DNA of 64,000 nt from Bradyrhizobium sp. CB82 (GCF_029714405.1 NZ_CP121650.1:4717001-4781000); one strand, 5' to 3'; counted from the stretch's first letter, positions 34,352 through 43,865 are shown. The notes: generated by a model not told the origin, from the letters alone. Made by a program: numbers and translations.

Positions 34352-36561
34352 TGAGCGAAGCGGCAGGTTCCTCTCGTCATTCCGGGGCGGTGCGAAGTAC
34401 CGAGCCCCAATGCGCAATTGCGCATTGTGGAATCTCGAGATTCCGGGCCTGGTCCTTCGGACCATCCCGGAATGACGGCAGCGAAGGCGGGCGCGGAATC
34501 GCGCGTGTCCTCTCGGCTGCCGCCCTCACGTTCATCCTCGCCACCTGCGCCTTCGTAGCCTGGGTCATCTCCCTCGGCCCTCTGCCACTCGACGAGGCGC
34601 GCCAGGTCTCGACCACCATCGTCGATCGCAACGGCAAGCTGCTGCGTGCCTATGCGATGGCCGACGGGCGCTGGCGGTTGCCGGTCGAGACCAAAGCGAA
34701 CGTCGATCCGGCTTATGTGAAGCTGCTGCTCGCCTATGAAGACCAGCGCTTCTACGCTCATGACGGCGTCGATCCGCTCGCGCTCGGGCGCGCCGCGATC
34801 CAGCTCGCGACGCGCGGCCACATCGTCTCAGGCGGCTCGACCATCACGATGCAGCTCGCGCGGCTGATGGAGCCGCGGCGGCAGCGTTCGCTCTATGCAA
34901 AAGTGCGGCAGATCGTGCGCGCGATCGAGCTGGAGCGTAGCCTGAGCAAGGACCAGATCCTCGATCTCTATCTCGCATTGGCGCCCTATGGCGGCAATCT
35001 CGAGGGCATTCGCGCCGCGTCCATCGCCTATCTCGGCAAGGAGCCCAAGCGGCTGTCGCTCGCTGAAGCCGCGCTTCTGGTCGCATTGCCGCAATCGCCG
35101 GAAACGCGTCGGCTCGACCGCTATCCCGAGGCGGCGCGCATCGCGCGCGACCGCGTCCTCGACCGCATGGTCGAGGAGCACCAGATCAGCGCCGATGATG
35201 CGAAGCAGGCGAAGGCCGTGCCCGTGCCGATGCTGCGCAAGCCGATGCCGATCCTGGCGCCGCATGCCTCCGATACCGCGCTTGCAACCGTCAAGGATAC
35301 GCCCGTCATCAGGCTGACGTTGGATGCCAACCTCCAGAAGGTGCTGGAGCCGCTCGCACGCGATCGCGCCATCGCGCTCGGGCCGAACATCTCGGTTGGC
35401 ATCATCGTCGTCGACAACGAGAGCGGCGACGTGCTGGCGCGCGTCGGCTCCGCCGATTATTTCGACGAGAGCCGGGCCGGGCAGGTCGACATGACCCGCG
35501 CGCTGCGTTCACCGGGCTCGACCCTGAAGCCGTTCATCTATGGCCTCGCTTTCGAGGACGGCTTCGTCCACCCCGACAGCCTCATCGACGATCGCCCGGT
35601 CCGCTTCGGCTCCTACGCGCCCGAAAATTTCGACATGACGTTCCAGGGCACGGTGCCGGTGAAGAAGGCGCTGCAGCTGTCGCTGAACGTGCCGGCAATC
35701 GTGCTGCTGGACCGTGTCGGCCCCAACCGCCTGACCTCGCGGTTGCGGCAAGCCGGCGGCAATCTGGTGCTCCCCAAGGACGAGGCGCCGGGTCTCGCCA
35801 TGGGGCTCGGCGGAGTCGGCGTCACGCTACAGGATCTTGCGCAACTCTATGCAGGTCTCGCCAGGCTCGGAACCACGCGCCCCTTGCGCGAGGTCATGAC
35901 CGACAGGGACGCGCGCGAGCCGCTGCGGCTGCTCGACCAGGTCGCGGCCTGGCAGGTCGGCAACGTGCTCCTCGGTACGCCGCCCCCCGAAAACGCCGCC
36001 CACAACCGCATCGCCTTCAAGACCGGCACCTCCTACGGCTATCGCGACGCCTGGTCGGTCGGCTTCGATGGCCGCATGACCATCGCCGTCTGGGTCGGCC
36101 GTCCCGACGGCGCGCCGGTTCCCGGACTGATCGGCCGTGCGGCGGCTGCGCCGATCCTGTTTGATGCCTTCGCCCGAAGCGGAAAGTTGCCGGTTCCGCT
36201 GCCCAAGCCGCCCAAGGGAACCCTGATCGCCAATAACGCCCAGCTGCCGTTACCCCTGAGGCGGTTCCGCCCCGTCGGGGAGCTCGTCCGCACCAGCGGC
36301 GAGCAGGCGCCCCACATCCAGTTTCCCCTCAACGGCTCCCGGATCGACGTCGACCGCTCGGCCGGCGCCGATGCAGCCGCCATGCCTGTGAAGGTCGCTG
36401 GCGGCGTTCTGCCCATGACGATTCTGGTCAATGGAACCGCTCTCGGCGAGATCGACGGACGGCGCCAGCGCCTAATTGATCCGCCCGGGCCGGGCTTTGC
36501 CAGGCTCACCGTGATCGACGCCATGGGCGCCGCCGACACAGTTGTCATTCGAATTCAATGA
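34351..36561 (+). CDS. pbpC: Penicillin-binding protein 1C (transglycosylase/transpeptidase)
   Basis: The product has about 736 residues: a membrane anchor near residues 54-76, a glycosyltransferase (GT51) domain with AYEDQRFYAHDGVDPLALGR and GGSTITMQLARL, a transpeptidase domain with RSPGSTLKPF (SxxK serine) and KTGTS, and the C-terminal PBP1C domain. It polymerises and cross-links peptidoglycan, here paired with the macroglobulin. The N-terminal ~40 residues before the anchor are encoded by a palindromic repeat (34375-34477). No ATG, GTG or TTG in this frame lies between that repeat and the anchor, so the repeat must be translated if the start is the ATG overlapping the previous stop; a GTG one codon earlier is the alternative. 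Confidence 0.92.
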   Translation: MSEAAGSSRHSGAVRSTEPQCAIAHCGISRFRAWSFGPSRNDGSEGGRGIARVLSAAALTFILATCAFVAWVISLGPLPLDEARQVSTTIVDRNGKLLRAYAMADGRWRLPVETKANVDPAYVKLLLAYEDQRFYAHDGVDPLALGRAAIQLATRGHIVSGGSTITMQLARLMEPRRQRSLYAKVRQIVRAIELERSLSKDQILDLYLALAPYGGNLEGIRAASIAYLGKEPKRLSLAEAALLVALPQSPETRRLDRYPEAARIARDRVLDRMVEEHQISADDAKQAKAVPVPMLRKPMPILAPHASDTALATVKDTPVIRLTLDANLQKVLEPLARDRAIALGPNISVGIIVVDNESGDVLARVGSADYFDESRAGQVDMTRALRSPGSTLKPFIYGLAFEDGFVHPDSLIDDRPVRFGSYAPENFDMTFQGTVPVKKALQLSLNVPAIVLLDRVGPNRLTSRLRQAGGNLVLPKDEAPGLAMGLGGVGVTLQDLAQLYAGLARLGTTRPLREVMTDRDAREPLRLLDQVAAWQVGNVLLGTPPPENAAHNRIAFKTGTSYGYRDAWSVGFDGRMTIAVWVGRPDGAPVPGLIGRAAAAPILFDAFARSGKLPVPLPKPPKGTLIANNAQLPLPLRRFRPVGELVRTSGEQAPHIQFPLNGSRIDVDRSAGADAAAMPVKVAGGVLPMTILVNGTALGEIDGRRQRLIDPPGPGFARLTVIDAMGAADTVVIRIQ
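34375..34477. repeat. 103-bp palindromic repeat element read in frame within pbpC
   Basis: Perfect 12-bp terminal inverted arms (34375-34386 and 34466-34477) enclose three internal palindromes: 34409-34426 around CAATTG, 34429-34444 around CTCGAG, and 34450-34464 (a short stem-loop with TTCG). The whole can fold as a branched hairpin. Sequences of this type (beginning CGTCATTCCGGGGC) are, from memory, abundant intergenic repeats in Bradyrhizobium and relatives. Here it lies inside coding sequence and contributes about 34 codons to PbpC. Confidence 0.88.
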
Positions 36562-36613
36562 TCCCCGGCTTAAGCGGTTGTAACGGGTAGTGGTTTCAGC
36601 GTATGCGGAACCA

Positions 36614-38356
36614 ATGGCCGACACCCGTACCCGTCCCCGTTTTGGGGAGCCCCGCGAGCAGAAAACCCCCGTAAATCCGGGCAACCGTTTCGTGCGGGTG
36701 ATCGATGCCGCAACCGGCAGTCATCCCCGCGCAATCGGCTTCCTGGTGATCTGTGCGCTGCTTCTGCTCTTGCCCGGCTTCTTCACAATTCCGCCCGTCG
36801 ATCGGGACGAGGCGCGTTTTGCGCAGGCGACCAAGCAGATGGTCGAGAGCGGCGATTATGTCGACATCCGCTTCCAGGACGACGTCCGCTACAAGAAGCC
36901 GGTCGGCATCTACTGGCTGCAATCGGCCGCCGTTCACACCGCTTCCGCGCTCGGGCTGCCGCGCGCGGACCTGCGCATCTGGGTCTACCGGTTGCCGTCG
37001 CTGGTCGGCGCGATCGGTGCGGTGCTGATGACCTATTGGACCGCGCTCGGCTTCGTCACACGACGGGCCGCCGTGCTTGCGGCTCTGATGATGTGCGCAT
37101 CGGTCCTGCTCGGCGTCGAGGCGCGGCTCGCCAAGACCGACGCGGTGCTGCTCTTCACCGTGGTTGCGGCGATGGGAGCGATGGCGCGGGTCTATCTCGC
37201 CTGGCAGCGCGGCGAGGACGAGGCGCATCCGCCGTGGAGCTACCCCGCAATCTTCTGGACCGCGATCGCCGTCGGCATCCTGATCAAGGGGCCACTGATC
37301 CTGATGTTCGCAGCGCTCACCATCATCGTGCTGGCGATCCAGGACCGTGACGCATCGTGGCTCTGGCGGCTGCGCCCGCTCTGGGGCCTGATGTGGGTGC
37401 TGGTGCTGGTGCTGCCCTGGTTCATCGCCATCTTCTGGCGTGCGGGCGATGCCTTCTTCGCCGATTCCGTCGGCGGCGACATGCTGAGCAAGCTCGGCGC
37501 CCAGGAATCCCATGGCGCGCCGCCCGGACTCTATCTGGTGCTGTTCTGGATCACCTTCTGGCCGGGCGCGCCGCTTGCGGCGATGGCGGCGCCGGCGGTG
37601 TGGCGGGCACGGCGGGAGCCCGGCGCGCAATATCTGCTGGCGTGGCTGATCCCGTCCTGGATCGTGTTCGAGGCGGTGCTGACCAAGCTGCCGCACTACG
37701 TGCTGCCACTGTACCCGGCGATCGCGATTCTCACGGCCGGTGCCATTGAGCGTCGCGTACTGTCGCGCTCCTGGCTGATGCGCGGCTCGGCCTGGTGGTT
37801 CGCAATTCCCGCGCTCGGCTCGATCATGGCGGTCGTCGGCGCGGTCATGCTCACGCGCCAGCCGGCTTTCGCCGCATGGCCGTTCATCGCGGCGGCGCTG
37901 ATCTTCGGCCTTTTCGCCTGGTGGCTCTACGACAACAACCGCGCCGAACGCTCGCTGCTCAATGCGCTGGTTGCGGCGCTGATGCTGGCCGTCGTGGTCT
38001 ACGGCCTGGTCCTGCCGTCACTCACTCCGCTGTTTCCGAGCGTCGAGATCGCGCGCGAATTGCGCAACGTGCGTTGCGTCGGCCCGAAGGCGGCTTCCGC
38101 CGGCTATCACGAGCCGAGCCTGGTCTTCCTGACGGGCACGTCGACGCTGCTGACCGACGGATCGGGTGCTGCCGACTTCCTCAGCCAAGGAAGCTGCCGC
38201 TTTGCGTTCATCGAGCAGCGTTCCGAGCGCAGCTTCGTCCAGCGTGCCGAGGCGATCGGGCTCCGTTACCGCGTCGGCTCGCGCATCGACGGCTACAACT
38301 TCTCGCAAGGGCGCGCGATCTCGATTGCGATCTTCCGCTCGGAGGGGTCTGAGTAG
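36614..38356 (+). CDS. GT39-family membrane glycosyltransferase (ArnT/Rgt-like)
   Basis: The 580-residue polytopic protein has the first-loop signature DRDEARFAQATKQM (catalytic acidic residue), about 11-12 transmembrane helices and a C-terminal periplasmic domain. Enzymes of this family move a sugar from a polyprenyl-phosphate carrier onto lipid A, core or protein at the periplasmic face (ArnT for aminoarabinose, Rgt proteins for galacturonic acid in rhizobia). The downstream GT2 and LAB_N genes support a lipid-modification role. The ATG at 36614 (MADTRTR) fits better than one eight codons earlier. Confidence 0.87.
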   Translation: MADTRTRPRFGEPREQKTPVNPGNRFVRVIDAATGSHPRAIGFLVICALLLLLPGFFTIPPVDRDEARFAQATKQMVESGDYVDIRFQDDVRYKKPVGIYWLQSAAVHTASALGLPRADLRIWVYRLPSLVGAIGAVLMTYWTALGFVTRRAAVLAALMMCASVLLGVEARLAKTDAVLLFTVVAAMGAMARVYLAWQRGEDEAHPPWSYPAIFWTAIAVGILIKGPLILMFAALTIIVLAIQDRDASWLWRLRPLWGLMWVLVLVLPWFIAIFWRAGDAFFADSVGGDMLSKLGAQESHGAPPGLYLVLFWITFWPGAPLAAMAAPAVWRARREPGAQYLLAWLIPSWIVFEAVLTKLPHYVLPLYPAIAILTAGAIERRVLSRSWLMRGSAWWFAIPALGSIMAVVGAVMLTRQPAFAAWPFIAAALIFGLFAWWLYDNNRAERSLLNALVAALMLAVVVYGLVLPSLTPLFPSVEIARELRNVRCVGPKAASAGYHEPSLVFLTGTSTLLTDGSGAADFLSQGSCRFAFIEQRSERSFVQRAEAIGLRYRVGSRIDGYNFSQGRAISIAIFRSEGSE

Positions 38357-38357
38357 G

Positions 38358-39197
38358 ATGTCAACCGACGTCGCACATCGCTCCGGCTATGGCGCGCAGT
38401 TGCTGCTGCTGTCCGGCCGCGCGCTGACGCAGCTCGTACGCGCGCCCTCGCATTCCCGGCGCGCAGAGGCGGCGCGCCGGCTGGCGCGGCATTCACTGTG
38501 GCTGAGTGTTGCCGGCGCGGCCGTGATCATCGCGCTGATGCTCGCGTTCGACACGTCCGAGATCCAGATGATGCCCGCGCGCGGCACGCCCGGCCTGTGG
38601 CCGATCAAAATCCTCACCGATTTCGGCAAGGACGAGTACGTGCTGACGGCGCTCGCCGCCGCGCTCGTGACCGTGGGACTGATTGCGGCAGGCGGACACG
38701 GCACCTCGCGGGTGCTGCTGCTCGGCTTCGGCACGCGGTTGCAGTACATCTTCTTTTCCGTGCTGTTTTCGGTGCTGGTCGGCGAGATCCTGAAATTCGT
38801 CATCGGGCGGGGGCGGCCCTTCGTCGGCGGCAAGGCCAATCCCTTCAACTTCGTTCCGTTCAGCGGGACCGAAGCCCATTACAGCCTGCCGTCCGGGCAT
38901 GCGGTGACGGCGTTCGCGCTGGCCTTTGCGGTGAGCGCACTCTGGCCGCGGCTGCGTGTGCTCATCTTTACCTACGCCATCGTGATTGCACTGACGCGGC
39001 TGGTGCTGCTCGCCCATCACCCGAGTGACGTGGTGGCCGGCGCCCTGGTCGGTATCGTCGGCGCCATGGCCATCCGCTACTGGTTCGCGGCGCGCCGGCT
39101 CGGCTTCGCTATCCGGAGCGACGGGGCGATCGTGGCGCTTCCGGGGCCGGTGTTCGTCCGCCTCAAAAGGGTTGCCCGCGGGGCATCCGCCCCATAA
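38358..39197 (+). CDS. PAP2-family membrane phosphatase (LpxE/LpxF-like)
   Basis: The 279-residue integral membrane protein carries all three phosphatase motifs: KFVIGRGRP, SLPSGHAVTA, and RLVLLAHHPSDVVAG. It starts one base after the GT39 stop. Members remove phosphate from lipid A, phosphatidylglycerol phosphate or undecaprenyl pyrophosphate; next to a lipid glycosyltransferase set, lipid A dephosphorylation or carrier-lipid recycling are the best guesses. Confidence 0.88.
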   Translation: MSTDVAHRSGYGAQLLLLSGRALTQLVRAPSHSRRAEAARRLARHSLWLSVAGAAVIIALMLAFDTSEIQMMPARGTPGLWPIKILTDFGKDEYVLTALAAALVTVGLIAAGGHGTSRVLLLGFGTRLQYIFFSVLFSVLVGEILKFVIGRGRPFVGGKANPFNFVPFSGTEAHYSLPSGHAVTAFALAFAVSALWPRLRVLIFTYAIVIALTRLVLLAHHPSDVVAGALVGIVGAMAIRYWFAARRLGFAIRSDGAIVALPGPVFVRLKRVARGASAP

Positions 39198-39260
39198 AAG
39201 CGGCTGCCTGCCGACCGGACCGGTTCCCGCTGCGGGCCAATTCCAACCACGAGCATCGAT

Positions 39261-39992
39261 TTGTCGTTCCAGCCCTCGGTTTCCATCGTCGTCCCGGTGC
39301 GCAATGAGGCGGACAATATCGCGCCCCTGATCGAAGAGATTGGCGCTGCGCTCGATGGCCGCTGGGCCTATGAGATCGTCTACGTCAATGACGGCTCGAC
39401 CGACGCGACCGGCGAGAGGCTGTCCGCCATCATGAGGCAGCGGGGCAATCTGCGTCAGCTCCGCCATGCCAGATCGACCGGGCAGTCGGCGGCGGTGCGC
39501 AGCGGCGTGCGGGCGGCGCGCGGCGCGATCGTGGCAACCCTCGACGGCGACGGCCAGAACAATCCGGCCTTCCTGCCGGACCTGATCGCGGCAGTCGAGA
39601 AGAGCGAGCGCGTCGGGCTCGCCGCCGGCCAGCGGGTCGGGCGCAAGGATACCGGCTTCAAGAAGCTGCAGTCGCGTATCGCCAACGGCGTGCGCGGCAC
39701 GATCCTGAAGGACGGCACGCGCGACACCGGGTGTGGTCTGAAAGCCTTCCGCCGCGAGGTGTTTCTGATGCTACCCTATTTCGACGGGCTGCATCGCTTC
39801 CTGCCGGCGCTGGTGCGCCGGGAGGGTTTCGAGATCGCCTATGTCGACGTGATCGACCGGCCGCGCCGCGCCGGCGTGTCAAATTACGGTTTCTTCGACA
39901 GGCTATGGATCGGGATCATGGATCTCGCCGGCGTGTGGTGGCTGATCCGACGCAAGAAGCCGACACCAGATGTGACTGAGGTGAAGGCATGA
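39261..39992 (+). CDS. GT2 dolichyl-phosphate-mannose-synthase-like glycosyltransferase
   Basis: The 243-residue enzyme has VSIVVPVRNEADNI, IVYVNDGSTDAT, TLDGDGQNNPAFLPD and the C-terminal RAGVSNYGFFDRLWIG, as in polyprenyl-phosphate sugar transferases (ArnC, DPM1). It would load a sugar onto a polyprenyl phosphate for the GT39 enzyme. The start appears to be TTG at 39261; no ATG lies nearby in frame before the domain. The stop overlaps the LAB_N start (ATGA). Confidence 0.88.
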   Translation: MSFQPSVSIVVPVRNEADNIAPLIEEIGAALDGRWAYEIVYVNDGSTDATGERLSAIMRQRGNLRQLRHARSTGQSAAVRSGVRAARGAIVATLDGDGQNNPAFLPDLIAAVEKSERVGLAAGQRVGRKDTGFKKLQSRIANGVRGTILKDGTRDTGCGLKAFRREVFLMLPYFDGLHRFLPALVRREGFEIAYVDVIDRPRRAGVSNYGFFDRLWIGIMDLAGVWWLIRRKKPTPDVTEVKA

Positions 39993-40327
39993 TCATCCAA
40001 TACGGCCAGGCGCTGAGCAACTATCTCTATGACGTCTTCGTCGCCAAGTTCGACTTCTGGCTCGCGTTCGGTCTGGTCGCGCAGCTGTTCTTCACGGCGC
40101 GCTTTCTCGTGCAATGGATCGCGAGCGAGCGTGCCGGAAACAGCGTGGTGCCGATGGCCTTCTGGTTCTGCTCCATGGGCGGCGGGCTGATGACGCTGGT
40201 CTATGGCATCGTGAAGCGCGAGCCGGTCATCATCCTCGGACAGGCGCTCGCGACCATCATTTACATTCGCAACATCATGCTGATCTGGAAGAACCGTGGT
40301 CGCGCCTCGAAGACGCTGGATCGCTGA
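39989..40327 (+). CDS. LAB_N domain protein (LpxB N-terminal-domain homologue)
   Basis: The 112-residue protein has three hydrophobic helices and the typical FFTARFLVQWIASERAGNSV and VPMAFWFCSMGGGLMTLVYG blocks of PF07578. Stand-alone LAB_N proteins are usually encoded with GT2/GT39 lipid glycosylation enzymes and are thought to act as small membrane partners, perhaps moving the lipid-linked sugar across the membrane. Translational coupling (ATGA) to the GT2 gene fits this. Confidence 0.9.
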   Translation: MIIQYGQALSNYLYDVFVAKFDFWLAFGLVAQLFFTARFLVQWIASERAGNSVVPMAFWFCSMGGGLMTLVYGIVKREPVIILGQALATIIYIRNIMLIWKNRGRASKTLDR

Positions 40328-40388
40328 TCCTTATCCGCATGTAAGATGACATCGGTCGGACGGAGACCGAGACATCCGTCAGGTCGGC

Positions 40389-40817
40389 ATGAACAAGCTA
40401 GCGGTCGTCCTCTTCTCGTCAGTCCTGCTGGTCGGTTTGCTGCTGCTTGCGCTCGGCCTCTTCAAGGTCGGCGGCACGGTCGCATTTCTCGCGCGAGCCG
40501 AGCGGACGGAGGCCCGTTTCGTGGGGGCCGTCGCGCGGAGCGCCGGAAATCATGGCGGAACGTTTCTCTATCCAAGATTCCGATTCCTGACGGTCGACGG
40601 CCGATCGATCACCTTCACGTCCTCGTCAGGCTCGACCGATCAGCCCTATTCCGATGGCGAGCGCGTGGAGATTGTCTATGATCCTCGGCGGCCCGAGGAT
40701 GCGCGCCTACCGTCGTTCCTGACGTTGTGGATAGCCCCAGTCCTGCTTTGCTGTGGTGGCTTTCTGCTCACTGGCGGGGCCATATTTTTTCGACGCCAGT
40801 TCAAAATGACGCGGTAG
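40389..40817 (+). CDS. DUF3592 membrane protein
   Basis: The 142-residue protein has a hydrophobic helix at each end (residues 5-30 and 112-133). Between them is a beta-rich domain with FRFLTVDGRSITFTSSSGST and VEIVYDPRRPEDARL, the DUF3592 pattern. Its function is unknown. It is not obviously part of the lipid cluster (62-bp gap) and converges with the transporter gene. Confidence 0.8.
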   Translation: MNKLAVVLFSSVLLVGLLLLALGLFKVGGTVAFLARAERTEARFVGAVARSAGNHGGTFLYPRFRFLTVDGRSITFTSSSGSTDQPYSDGERVEIVYDPRRPEDARLPSFLTLWIAPVLLCCGGFLLTGGAIFFRRQFKMTR

Positions 40818-40847
40818 GCGCGGCGCCCCAAGCTTTGCGACTTCTAT

Positions 40848-42539
40848 TCAGCGCGGCAAGACCGACGCCGCGTCGGACGCGGGCAGGGTGGCCGTCTCGG
40901 CCTCGTTTCCGCGGTAGGGCTCGCCCGCCGCATCTAGCACGGGATAGGCCACCGAGCAGATGTGCGAGTGGATGCGGCGCAAGTCGCGCAGCACGTCCAG
41001 ATGCAGCGAGGTGGTCTCGATGGTCTCGGGGCGCCCTTCGCGCAGGCGATCGAGATGCCGCTCGACGGCGGCGAGCTCGGTGTTGCGCAGCGCAGCCTTT
41101 TCCGCCAGCAGCTTGCGCGCCTCGTTGGCGTCGCCCGACATGAACACACCAAAGGCGATGCGCAGCGAGTCCATCGTCCGCTTGTGGAAGGCTGCCAGCT
41201 CCTCGGCGCCCTCGGCCGAGAACTGGAAGCGGCGCTTGATCTTCTTGGTGGCGAGTTCGCTCAAATTCTTGTCGATGATGTCGCCGATATGCTCGAGATT
41301 GATGGCGAAGGAGATGATCTCCATCGCGCGCCGGCCCTCGCCCTCGTCCAGGCTGCCACGCGTCAGTTTCGTCACGTAGAGCTTGATGGACTCGTCGAGG
41401 CTGTCGACGATGTTGTCCGTTCTCGAGACCTGGTCGACCAACGCACGGTCGCCCGTCATCATCGCCGCCATCACCTTGCGCAGCATGACCTCGACGAGAT
41501 CGCCCATGCGCAGCGTTTCGCGGGCAGCGTCCGCCAGCGCCAGAGAGGGTGTCTCGAGCGCAGTCTCGTCGAGATAACGCGGGCGGGCAGGATCTTCCTG
41601 GCGTACGCGATCGGGAAACAGCCAAGTCAGCAGGCGCGACAGGGCATCGAGTTGCCCGATGAAGATCACAGCAGTTGCAACATTGAAGGCGACATGGAAG
41701 GCGGCCGTCATCTTGGCGAGGTCGGGCTGCCAGAAGTGCAGTTGGTCGGCGATCGCATGAAGGAACGGCAGCAGCAGCGCGATCCCGGCCACGCGATTGA
41801 TCAGGTTGCCGACCGGCAGACGATAGCTGGCCGGATCGTCACGCCGCGCCCCCTCGAACACGGGATTGGTCGCGCTGCCGAGATTGGCGCCGAGAACGAG
41901 CGCCAGCGCGGCATAGGGCGAGATGAATTGGGAATAGGCCAGCGACATGATCAGAAGCACGCTGGCGACGCTCGAATGCACCGCCCAGGTGGTGACGGCG
42001 GCGATGACGATGCAGAGCACGGGATCGCCGGTGATGGCCGACATCACGACGCGGACGCCAGGCGCATTCTCGGCCGGCGCCAGCGTATCCAGGAGGATAT
42101 GCAGCGACAGCAACATCAGGCCGAGGCCGATCGAGACGCGGCCGATGTCCTTGATCCGCGAGCGTGGCCCTGCGCGGAAGGCTACGAGCCCGAGCACGAA
42201 CAGAACCGGAGCTATGGCCGCGATGTTGAAGGACAGCACCTGCACGATCAGCGTGGTGCCGACATTGGCACCGAGCATGATGGCCAGCGCGGCAACCAGG
42301 CTTACGAGGCCTTCCGCCGCGAACGAACTCGTGATCAGGGCGGTCGCCGTGCTGCTCTGAAGCAGCGCGGTCAGTCCGAGCCCGGCCGCAAATGCGCTGA
42401 AGCGGTTGCTCAGCGCTCGCCCGAGCAGCCGCCGCAGGTCGGGACCGAAAGCGCGCAAGATGCCGCTGTGGACCATATGCAGGCCCCACAGCAGCAGCGC
42501 CACGCCGCCCATCAGGTCGAGCAGAACCATGCTTCCCAT
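40848..42539 (-). CDS. Na+/phosphate cotransporter family protein with PhoU-like domain
   Basis: The 563-residue protein has two inverted Na/Pi repeats, the first with LLQSSTATALITSSF and the second with the variant WAVHSSVASVLLIMSLAYS (histidine where Gln is usual). A C-terminal helical PhoU-like domain follows from about residue 350. Relatives (YjbB, NptA) export or import phosphate with sodium. The changed second motif could affect ion coupling (inference). Confidence 0.9.
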   Translation of the reverse strand: MGSMVLLDLMGGVALLLWGLHMVHSGILRAFGPDLRRLLGRALSNRFSAFAAGLGLTALLQSSTATALITSSFAAEGLVSLVAALAIMLGANVGTTLIVQVLSFNIAAIAPVLFVLGLVAFRAGPRSRIKDIGRVSIGLGLMLLSLHILLDTLAPAENAPGVRVVMSAITGDPVLCIVIAAVTTWAVHSSVASVLLIMSLAYSQFISPYAALALVLGANLGSATNPVFEGARRDDPASYRLPVGNLINRVAGIALLLPFLHAIADQLHFWQPDLAKMTAAFHVAFNVATAVIFIGQLDALSRLLTWLFPDRVRQEDPARPRYLDETALETPSLALADAARETLRMGDLVEVMLRKVMAAMMTGDRALVDQVSRTDNIVDSLDESIKLYVTKLTRGSLDEGEGRRAMEIISFAINLEHIGDIIDKNLSELATKKIKRRFQFSAEGAEELAAFHKRTMDSLRIAFGVFMSGDANEARKLLAEKAALRNTELAAVERHLDRLREGRPETIETTSLHLDVLRDLRRIHSHICSVAYPVLDAAGEPYRGNEAETATLPASDAASVLPR

Positions 42540-42671
42540 GCTCCGCGTCCTTCGGAATTGAGAAGGGTCAGGCTATTCCCAAACGACCGCGGATCAACGA
42601 TTTTGTTGCAACGTGCCGGCATCAACCTTTGTTGCGGCGCGTTTGTTGAGCGGGATGCCCAATCTCGAAGC

Positions 42672-43865
42672 TCAAATTGCCGCGTTGAAGGCAGCAAAGC
42701 CGCGATCGAGATCGGCCTTGAGGTCCTCGACGCTCTCGAGCCCGATGTGCAGACGCAGCGTCGGACCGCCCGGAGCCCACTTCGTTGCCGTGCGATAACT
42801 GTCGCAGTCGAAGGGAATGGCAAGGCTCTCGAAGCCGCCCCAGGAATAGCCCATGCCGAACAGCTTGAGGCTATCGAGCATGGCATCGACGGCCTTCTGC
42901 GGCGCGGGCTTCAGCACGAGGCTGAACAGGCCGGACGCGCCGGTGAAGTCGCGCTTCCAGATCGCGTGGCCAGGATCGGTCTCGAGCGCGGGATGGAGCA
43001 CGCGCGCGACCTCTGGCCGCGTGGCGAGCCAGCGCGCCATCTCCAGCCCCGAGCGATAATGCTGCGCCAGCCGCACCGACAGCGTGCGCAGGCCGCGCAG
43101 CGCGAGGAAGACGTCGTCGGGACCTGCGCAGACACCAAGCAGGCGGATGGCCTCAGTCACGAGCGGCCAGGCCCTGGCATTGGCGGAGATGGTGCCGAAC
43201 ATGACGTCGGAATGGCCGCCGATATATTTGGTCGCAGCCTGCATGCTGATGTCGACACCCTGGTCGAGCGAGCGATGGTAGAGCGGCGTCGCCCAGGTGT
43301 TGTCGTCGATGACGAGCGCGTCACGGGCATGTGCGACCTCAGCGATCGCGCGAATGTCGGGCATCTCGAAGGACTGCGAGCCCGGCGCTTCCACCAGCAC
43401 CGCGCGCGTGTTGGGCCTGAACAGCGTCTCGATCTGCGCGCCGATCAATGGATCGAAATAGGTGGTCTCGATGCCGTAGCGCGCGAGCAGGCCGTTGCAG
43501 AAATTGCGGGAGGGCCGATAGACGTTGTCGCAGACGAGCAGATGATCGCCCGCCTTCAGCACCGCGAGCAGGGTGGTGGTGATCGCAGCCAGGCCCGACG
43601 GCGCGATGCCGACGCCGGCGCAGTTCGGTCCCTCCAGCGCCATCAGCGTCTCCTGGAGCGCCTTGGTGGTGGGAGTGCCGTGGCGGCCATACTGGAACTC
43701 GCCGCGATGGGCGTGCAGGTCCTCGGCGGTCGGATAGAGCACGGTCGAGCCGTGCACGACCGGCGGATTGACAAAACCCTTCTGCGCCTGGGTGTCGCGG
43801 CCGGAGGTCACCAGCCGGGTGTCGGGATGTTGCGAGAAGGGCTTCGCGCCCGCAGAAGAATCCAT
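42672..43865 (-). CDS. metC: Cystathionine beta-lyase (PLP-dependent)
   Basis: The 397-residue cytosolic enzyme of the Cys/Met metabolism family has the pyridoxal-phosphate lysine at about Lys213 in QAATKYIGGHSD, the YGRHGTPT region, and a SGLAAITTTLLAVLKAGDHLL block. It cleaves cystathionine to homocysteine, pyruvate and ammonia. IGLESVEDLKADLDRGF closes the chain in the expected way. A cysteine synthase gene a few kilobases away makes sulfur amino-acid metabolism a local theme. Confidence 0.9.
   Translation of the reverse strand: MDSSAGAKPFSQHPDTRLVTSGRDTQAQKGFVNPPVVHGSTVLYPTAEDLHAHRGEFQYGRHGTPTTKALQETLMALEGPNCAGVGIAPSGLAAITTTLLAVLKAGDHLLVCDNVYRPSRNFCNGLLARYGIETTYFDPLIGAQIETLFRPNTRAVLVEAPGSQSFEMPDIRAIAEVAHARDALVIDDNTWATPLYHRSLDQGVDISMQAATKYIGGHSDVMFGTISANARAWPLVTEAIRLLGVCAGPDDVFLALRGLRTLSVRLAQHYRSGLEMARWLATRPEVARVLHPALETDPGHAIWKRDFTGASGLFSLVLKPAPQKAVDAMLDSLKLFGMGYSWGGFESLAIPFDCDSYRTATKWAPGGPTLRLHIGLESVEDLKADLDRGFAAFNAAI

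Noticed and set aside
36596..37696. 366-codon minus-strand frame opposite the GT39 gene
   Set aside because: Antisense shadow with repeated Arg/Gln/His runs; the sense strand has clear GT39 motifs.
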